This document shows positions 60,307-64,000 of a stretch of 64,000 bases of DNA, in pieces; position 1 is the first letter of the stretch; each line of letters opens with the position of its first letter. The notes beneath the pieces were generated by a model. The model searched no databases and was not told the origin of the DNA. It was given only the letters and a program-made list of their open reading frames with translations. The position numbers and the translations under genes are program-made. Source of the stretch: an uncultured Lachnospiraceae bacterium (GTDB lineage: Bacteria; Bacillota; Clostridia; Lachnospirales; Lachnospiraceae); the NCBI GenBank assembly GCA_910579685.1, contig CAJTVN010000020.1:25046-89045 (forward strand), in the 5' to 3' direction.

Positions 60307-61650
60307 ATGTTGTACACAAATAAGGATCTGAAAAGACTGATTATACCGCTTGTTTTTGAGCAGCTTCTGGCGATTCTGGTGGGAATGGTGGACACGGTCA
60401 TGATTGCGGGCGTAGGGGAAGCCGCAGTTTCCGGTGTTTCTCTGGTGGATACGATCAACATCCTTGTGATTAATATAACGGCTGCGCTCTCCACGGGCGG
60501 AGCCGTGGTGACAGGCCATTTCCTGGGGCAGAAGGACACGGAAAACGCCAGCAAATCCGCATGGCAGCTTGTGCTTTTTTCTGTCTGTCTTTCGCTGATC
60601 GTGACGGTTCTGTTTCTCGGAGCCCATGGGCCGCTGCTTCGAATCGTGTTCGGGCAGGTGGAGCCCGAGGTTATGAGCAATGCGTCGGTTTATCTTGTGA
60701 TTACGGCTTTGTCCATCTGTCCCCTGGCAATTTATAATGCCTGTGCGGCTCTTTTCCGGGCCATGAACGATTCAAAGACCACTATGTACATTGCCATTGC
60801 CATGAATCTGATTAATCTTGTGGGAAATGCCATCCTGATTTATGGCGCAAAGATCGGAGTGGCCGGGGCGGCGATTGCCACAACGCTTTCCCGTATTGTG
60901 GCGGCAGTCATTATCATGTATCTGATGTTCCATTCCGACCGGGTGATCAATTTCAGGGGACAGGTTACATGGAAGATCAATGGAAGGATTATCAAAAAAA
61001 TACTGTACATAGGGATTCCCAATAGTCTGGAAAACAGTCTGTTTCAGCTTGGAAAAATCCTGCTTCTCAGTCTGATTTCCACTTTCGGAACGTATTCCAT
61101 AGCTGCCAATGCGGTCTGCAATACGCTGGCGGGTTTTAATATTCTGCCGGGTCAGGCAATCAACATGGCGCTTCTTTCCGTGGCATCCATGTGTATCGGG
61201 GCGGGAGACTTTAACCAGGCAAGGTATTATACAAAGAAACTGATACGTATTGCCATAGGATGCGTGGGCGCCATATCGGCAATTTTGTTTGTTTTCGCCC
61301 CCTGGATTCTGAAGATCTACCAGCTGACTCCGCAGACGGAGAGCCTGGCGATTCAGGTTTTGCGCTATCACACGGTTCTTGCGGTAATCTTCTGGGTGCC
61401 CTCCTTCACGCTGCCAAATACGCTGCGGGCTGCGGGAGACGTGGTCTGGACCATGATAATTGCCGCATCCTCCATGTGGATTTTCAGGATCGGTTTTGCC
61501 TATGTGTTCAGCAGTTATTTTAACGGCGGCCTTTTGGGGGTATGGGTTGCCATGACCATTGACTGGGCGTTCCGCACGCTCTGCTATGGAATGAGATATC
61601 ACAGGAACAAATGGGAACGGTATGCGGACAGCGGCAGGGCCGGCACATAG
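60307..61650 (+). CDS. MATE-family efflux transporter
   Basis: A 447-residue protein with 12 helices in two pseudo-repeats. LVFEQLLAILVGMVDTVMIAG and the matching second-half segment (GIPNSLENSLFQLGKILL) are typical. MATE pumps export drugs or cationic metabolites with sodium or proton. Substrate unknown. GAGGAAAGCG precedes the ATG. Confidence 0.93.
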   Translation: MLYTNKDLKRLIIPLVFEQLLAILVGMVDTVMIAGVGEAAVSGVSLVDTINILVINITAALSTGGAVVTGHFLGQKDTENASKSAWQLVLFSVCLSLIVTVLFLGAHGPLLRIVFGQVEPEVMSNASVYLVITALSICPLAIYNACAALFRAMNDSKTTMYIAIAMNLINLVGNAILIYGAKIGVAGAAIATTLSRIVAAVIIMYLMFHSDRVINFRGQVTWKINGRIIKKILYIGIPNSLENSLFQLGKILLLSLISTFGTYSIAANAVCNTLAGFNILPGQAINMALLSVASMCIGAGDFNQARYYTKKLIRIAIGCVGAISAILFVFAPWILKIYQLTPQTESLAIQVLRYHTVLAVIFWVPSFTLPNTLRAAGDVVWTMIIAASSMWIFRIGFAYVFSSYFNGGLLGVWVAMTIDWAFRTLCYGMRYHRNKWERYADSGRAGT

Positions 61651-61735
61651 GCAGAGCCTTATGTGTGAGCCGGAATGAAAGTTAACGCCGCATCCGGCGG
61701 AAGAGAGAATGCCTAAAAGGCGGAGGAGTAAAGGT

Positions 61736-63277
61736 ATGAAAAAGGAAATGGTCGTTGTACTTGATTTTGGCGGTCAGTATAATCAGCTGATCGCAAGAAG
61801 GGTCCGGGAATGCAATGTTTATTGTGAGGTTCATCCCTGCAGCATCAGTCTGGAAAGGCTGAGGGAAATGAATCCCAAAGGCATTATTTTTACGGGAGGC
61901 CCGAACAGTGTTTATGATAAGGACGCCCCCGGATGCGGGATGGATATTTTTGAACTTGGGGTGCCGATTCTGGGGATCTGTTACGGCTCCCAGCTGATGG
62001 CACATCTTCTTGGAGGCAGCGTGAAGTCGGCTCCGGTCAGTGAATACGGAAAGACGCAGGTGGAGGTTGACAGAACCTCTGCGCTTTTTGCGGACGTGTC
62101 GGATGAGACGATCTGCTGGATGAGCCACACGGACTATATTGAAAGCGCCCCTTTGGATTTCCGGGTCACGGCGCATACGTCCGTCTGCCCTGTGGCGGCC
62201 ATGGAAAATACGGACAGGAAGCTGTATGCGGTTCAGTTCCATCCGGAGGTCATGCACACCCAGGAGGGCATGAAGATGCTTTCCAACTTTGTCTATAAGA
62301 TATGTCATTGTACAGGCGACTGGCGGATGGATTCCTTTGTGGGGACAACGATCAGCCAGATCCGCAAGAAGGTGGGAAGCGGCAAGGTGCTGTGCGCGCT
62401 TTCCGGCGGTGTGGATTCCTCCGTGGCGGCGGTGCTTCTGGCAAATGCGGTAGGCAAGCAGCTCACCTGCGTGTTTGTGGATCACGGACTGCTGCGCAAA
62501 AACGAGGGGGACGAGGTGGAAGCGGTGTTTGGCCCCAAAGGAGCCTATGACCTCAACTTTATCCGTGTGAATGCGCAAGAGAGATTTTATGGGAAGCTGG
62601 CGGGAGTGGAAGAGCCGGAGCAAAAGCGTAAGATCATCGGTGAGGAGTTTATTCGTGTCTTCGAGGAGGAAGCAAAAAAAATCGGTGCGGTGGATTTCCT
62701 GGTGCAAGGAACGATTTATCCGGACGTGATCGAGAGTGGTCTTGGGAAGAGCGCCGTGATCAAATCCCACCACAATGTAGGCGGGCTTCCTGATTATGTG
62801 GATTTCAAGGAGATCATAGAGCCTCTGCGCTTACTGTTTAAGGATGAGGTGAGAAAGGCCGGGCTGGAGCTTGGAATTCCGGAGCATCTGGTATACAGGC
62901 AGCCCTTCCCCGGCCCGGGGCTCGGGGTTCGTATCATCGGCGAGGTGACGGCTGAAAAGGTGCGCATGGTGCAGGATGCGGATGCTATCTACCGGGAGGA
63001 GATCGCAAAGGCAGGTGCGGATAAAGGCCTTGGGCAGTATTTTGCGGCGCTCACTAATATGCGCAGCGTAGGCGTCATGGGGGATGAGAGAACCTATGAT
63101 TATGCGGTGGCGCTTCGGGCAGTGAATACCTCGGACTTCATGACAGCGGAAGCGGCACAGATTCCCTGGGAAGTGCTTGGAACGGTGAGCAGCAGGATTG
63201 TGAACGAGGTGAAGGGGGTTAATCGGGTGCTGTTTGACTGCACGGGGAAGCCGCCTGCGACGATTGAGTTCGAATAG
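61736..63277 (+). CDS. guaA: GMP synthase (glutamine-hydrolysing)
   Basis: A 513-residue enzyme making GMP from XMP. Glutamine amidotransferase half: GICYGSQ with the cysteine near residue 83 and HPEVMHT. PP-loop ATPase half: ALSGGVDSSVAA (about 222). C-terminal dimerisation part with VSSRIVNEVKGVNRV. Start 61736 gives the standard length and has GGAGGAG. Confidence 0.97.
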   Translation: MKKEMVVVLDFGGQYNQLIARRVRECNVYCEVHPCSISLERLREMNPKGIIFTGGPNSVYDKDAPGCGMDIFELGVPILGICYGSQLMAHLLGGSVKSAPVSEYGKTQVEVDRTSALFADVSDETICWMSHTDYIESAPLDFRVTAHTSVCPVAAMENTDRKLYAVQFHPEVMHTQEGMKMLSNFVYKICHCTGDWRMDSFVGTTISQIRKKVGSGKVLCALSGGVDSSVAAVLLANAVGKQLTCVFVDHGLLRKNEGDEVEAVFGPKGAYDLNFIRVNAQERFYGKLAGVEEPEQKRKIIGEEFIRVFEEEAKKIGAVDFLVQGTIYPDVIESGLGKSAVIKSHHNVGGLPDYVDFKEIIEPLRLLFKDEVRKAGLELGIPEHLVYRQPFPGPGLGVRIIGEVTAEKVRMVQDADAIYREEIAKAGADKGLGQYFAALTNMRSVGVMGDERTYDYAVALRAVNTSDFMTAEAAQIPWEVLGTVSSRIVNEVKGVNRVLFDCTGKPPATIEFE

Positions 63278-63286
63278 TAAACAGAG

Positions 63287-63325
63287 AGCCGGGAAGCCGC
63301 ATAAACAGAGGACTTTCCGGCTTTT
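63287..63325 (+). terminator. Terminator after guaA
   Basis: AGCCGGGAAG pairs with CTTTCCGGCT and runs into T4. Confidence 0.75.
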
Positions 63326-63360
63326 GGTGTGGGGCGTGATACCTTTTTGATACCTATATC

Positions 63361-63389
63361 TTGATTATTTTCTTACCATACCTTATAAT
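63361..63389 (+). promoter_or_regulatory. Promoter in the AT-rich edge region
   Basis: TTGATT (63361-63366), 17-bp spacer, TATAAT (63384-63389). The transcript would reach the tRNA-like sequence and its terminator. Confidence 0.6.
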
Positions 63390-63561
63390 ATGAATTGTGA
63401 TTAGAGTGCCTTTGATTGTTGGCTTAGCAATTTTTTCGTGCGCTTCGTTTGAATTTGAGTTCAATCTTTCAGAAAAAGTAAAAGCAAAAATTTGTATGGA
63501 GGGAAGAATGATTATGACAATGATGATTGCATGTATTGAAATGGTGGCTGTGGGCGTTTGT

Positions 63562-63630
63562 GGAGTGTGCCCTGCTAAGTTAATTTAGATAAGGATTAAA
63601 CGCCGAGGGGTTCAAATCCCCTGCACTCCA
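63562..63630 (+). tRNA. tRNA-Ser-like sequence lacking a D arm (remnant or att site)
   Basis: GGAGTGT (63562-63568) pairs with GCACTCC (63623-63629) as a 7-bp acceptor stem with discriminator A. AGGGG-TTCAAAT-CCCCT (63606-63622) is a perfect T arm. CTGCTAA is the anticodon-loop sequence of tRNA-Ser(GCU), and GTTAAT/ATTAAAC could be a variable stem. At 68 nt there is no room for a D arm and no proper anticodon stem. It may be a decayed tRNA, or a recombined end of an integrated element. AGAGTGC at 63403 is another possible 5' partner. Confidence 0.4.
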
Positions 63631-63637
63631 TTAAAGT

Positions 63638-63663
63638 AGGCTACCGTAATGGTAGCCTTTCCT
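63638..63663 (+). terminator. Terminator after the tRNA-like sequence
   Basis: GGCTACC pairs with GGTAGCC around GTAAT, then TTTCCTT. Confidence 0.65.
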
Positions 63664-63674
63664 TATGGGAAATG

Positions 63675-64000
63675 TTATTTCTGTCGCCATTGATAACTGT
63701 TATTTTTCTTATCATTCCCTTTTTCATCAACACTACTGCTCGTAGCAGGCCAGTTGATTTTCCATTCAAAATACTCGTCCTCTGAAATCTCTCCGCTTTT
63801 TAGCTGTTCTTTCCGCAAACACCATTCCCGCATGAAATCATTGACTAATCCATATTCTAACCACATACCTACCGGGGCATGAGCAGGCCAGTCATCATTG
63901 TCATAGTAACGTACCGATTTATCATCAGAAGCGTTGCATTTGCCGGGATTACGGACAAGCTGAAATAAATGGATCGTGCTACGGTCATCTTCGTCAAGCC
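63675..64000 (-). CDS. Unrecognised protein (5' end beyond the window)
   Basis: The frame is open through the right edge, so this is the last 108 residues of a longer protein. The visible part is acidic and aromatic (HLFQLVRNPGKCNASDDKS, then WPAHAPVGMWLEYG, MREWCLRKEQLKSGEIS and EDEYFEWKINWP). I do not recognise the family. AT-richer composition than guaA and the tRNA-like neighbour suggest it belongs to an accessory or integrated region. Confidence 0.55.
   Translation of the reverse strand, partial: LDEDDRSTIHLFQLVRNPGKCNASDDKSVRYYDNDDWPAHAPVGMWLEYGLVNDFMREWCLRKEQLKSGEISEDEYFEWKINWPATSSSVDEKGNDKKNNSYQWRQK

Noticed and set aside
63397..63588. 63-codon frame at the right edge
   Set aside because: It runs into the tRNA-like sequence and lacks a supported start; composition looks non-coding.
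63403..63629. tmRNA
   Set aside because: AGAGTGC and GCACTCC could close a 227-nt RNA, but no tag frame ending in AA-stop or pseudoknot series was found and the length is short. A nearer 5' partner also exists.

Overview
The window looks like a chromosomal segment of a spore-forming, strictly fermentative member of the Lachnospiraceae (class Clostridia). The evidence is the Firmicutes order rpsF-ssb-rpsR-gdpP-rplI-dnaB, a SpoIIID gene, MecA, a SleB-type hydrolase, an anaerobic pyruvate formate-lyase locus with its radical SAM activase and a small 2[4Fe-4S] ferredoxin, and a complete F-type ATP synthase operon whose c subunit carries a sodium-binding signature. Genus cannot be fixed from sequence reading alone.

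Layout. 1-4.4 kb: truncated membrane AraC regulator, YdcF protein, sirtuin, nitrilase-family amidohydrolase, DUF951. 4.4-10.8 kb: ribosomal/replication block (rpsF, ssb, rpsR, gdpP, rplI, dnaB, MerR regulator). 10.8-15.6 kb: anaerobic pyruvate metabolism on the minus strand (ferredoxin, pflA, split pyruvate formate-lyase), interrupted by a plus-strand DUF2975/HTH pair. 15.7-21.6 kb: TetR regulator divergent from an MMPL transporter and heptad-repeat lipoprotein, with two visible operators. 21.7-24.2 kb: NhaC antiporter and MecA. 24.2-24.9 kb: AT-rich region with nested hairpins. 25.3-27.8 kb: GH18 and amidase cell-wall/spore enzymes. 28.0-33.6 kb: three overlapping minus-strand phosphorelay genes, one a histidine kinase-receiver-DegV fusion. 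33.8-37.8 kb: tsaC, rpiB, upp, SleB-like hydrolase, DUF402. 37.9-45.3 kb: atp operon. 45.4-48.7 kb: MoxR-DUF58-DUF4129 cluster. 48.8-56.7 kb: methyltransferase, a large secreted protein with a degenerate C39-like end, an HTH/DUF4097 pair, QueT with a probable preQ1 riboswitch, a DnaQ-like exonuclease. 56.75-57.45 kb: a long inverted-repeat element and a structured leader before panC-panD-BASS transporter. 59.8-63.3 kb: spoIIID, MATE pump, guaA. 63.34-64 kb: AT-rich accessory edge with a tRNA-Ser-like sequence lacking a D arm and an unfinished unknown gene.

Most notable. (1) Pyruvate formate-lyase is split into a 679-residue catalytic chain (Cys406-Cys407) and a 79-residue glycyl-radical chain, which together equal the usual single-chain length. 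Between them lies a 67-residue protein that aligns without gaps to the first third of the glycyl-radical chain but replaces the radical loop with a four-cysteine tail. (2) A hybrid histidine kinase carries a C-terminal DegV lipid-binding domain. (3) A 294-330 bp inverted-repeat element has perfect 36-bp arms and ends in a T-run. (4) panC and panD are followed by a BASS-family transporter with no panB or panE nearby, suggesting pantoate or ketopantoate uptake. (5) Several regulatory RNA or operator structures are directly readable: TetR TGAC-N5-GTCA sites, a three-half-site ferredoxin operator, a hairpin occluding the spoIIID ribosome binding site, and a 26-codon leader abutting upp.
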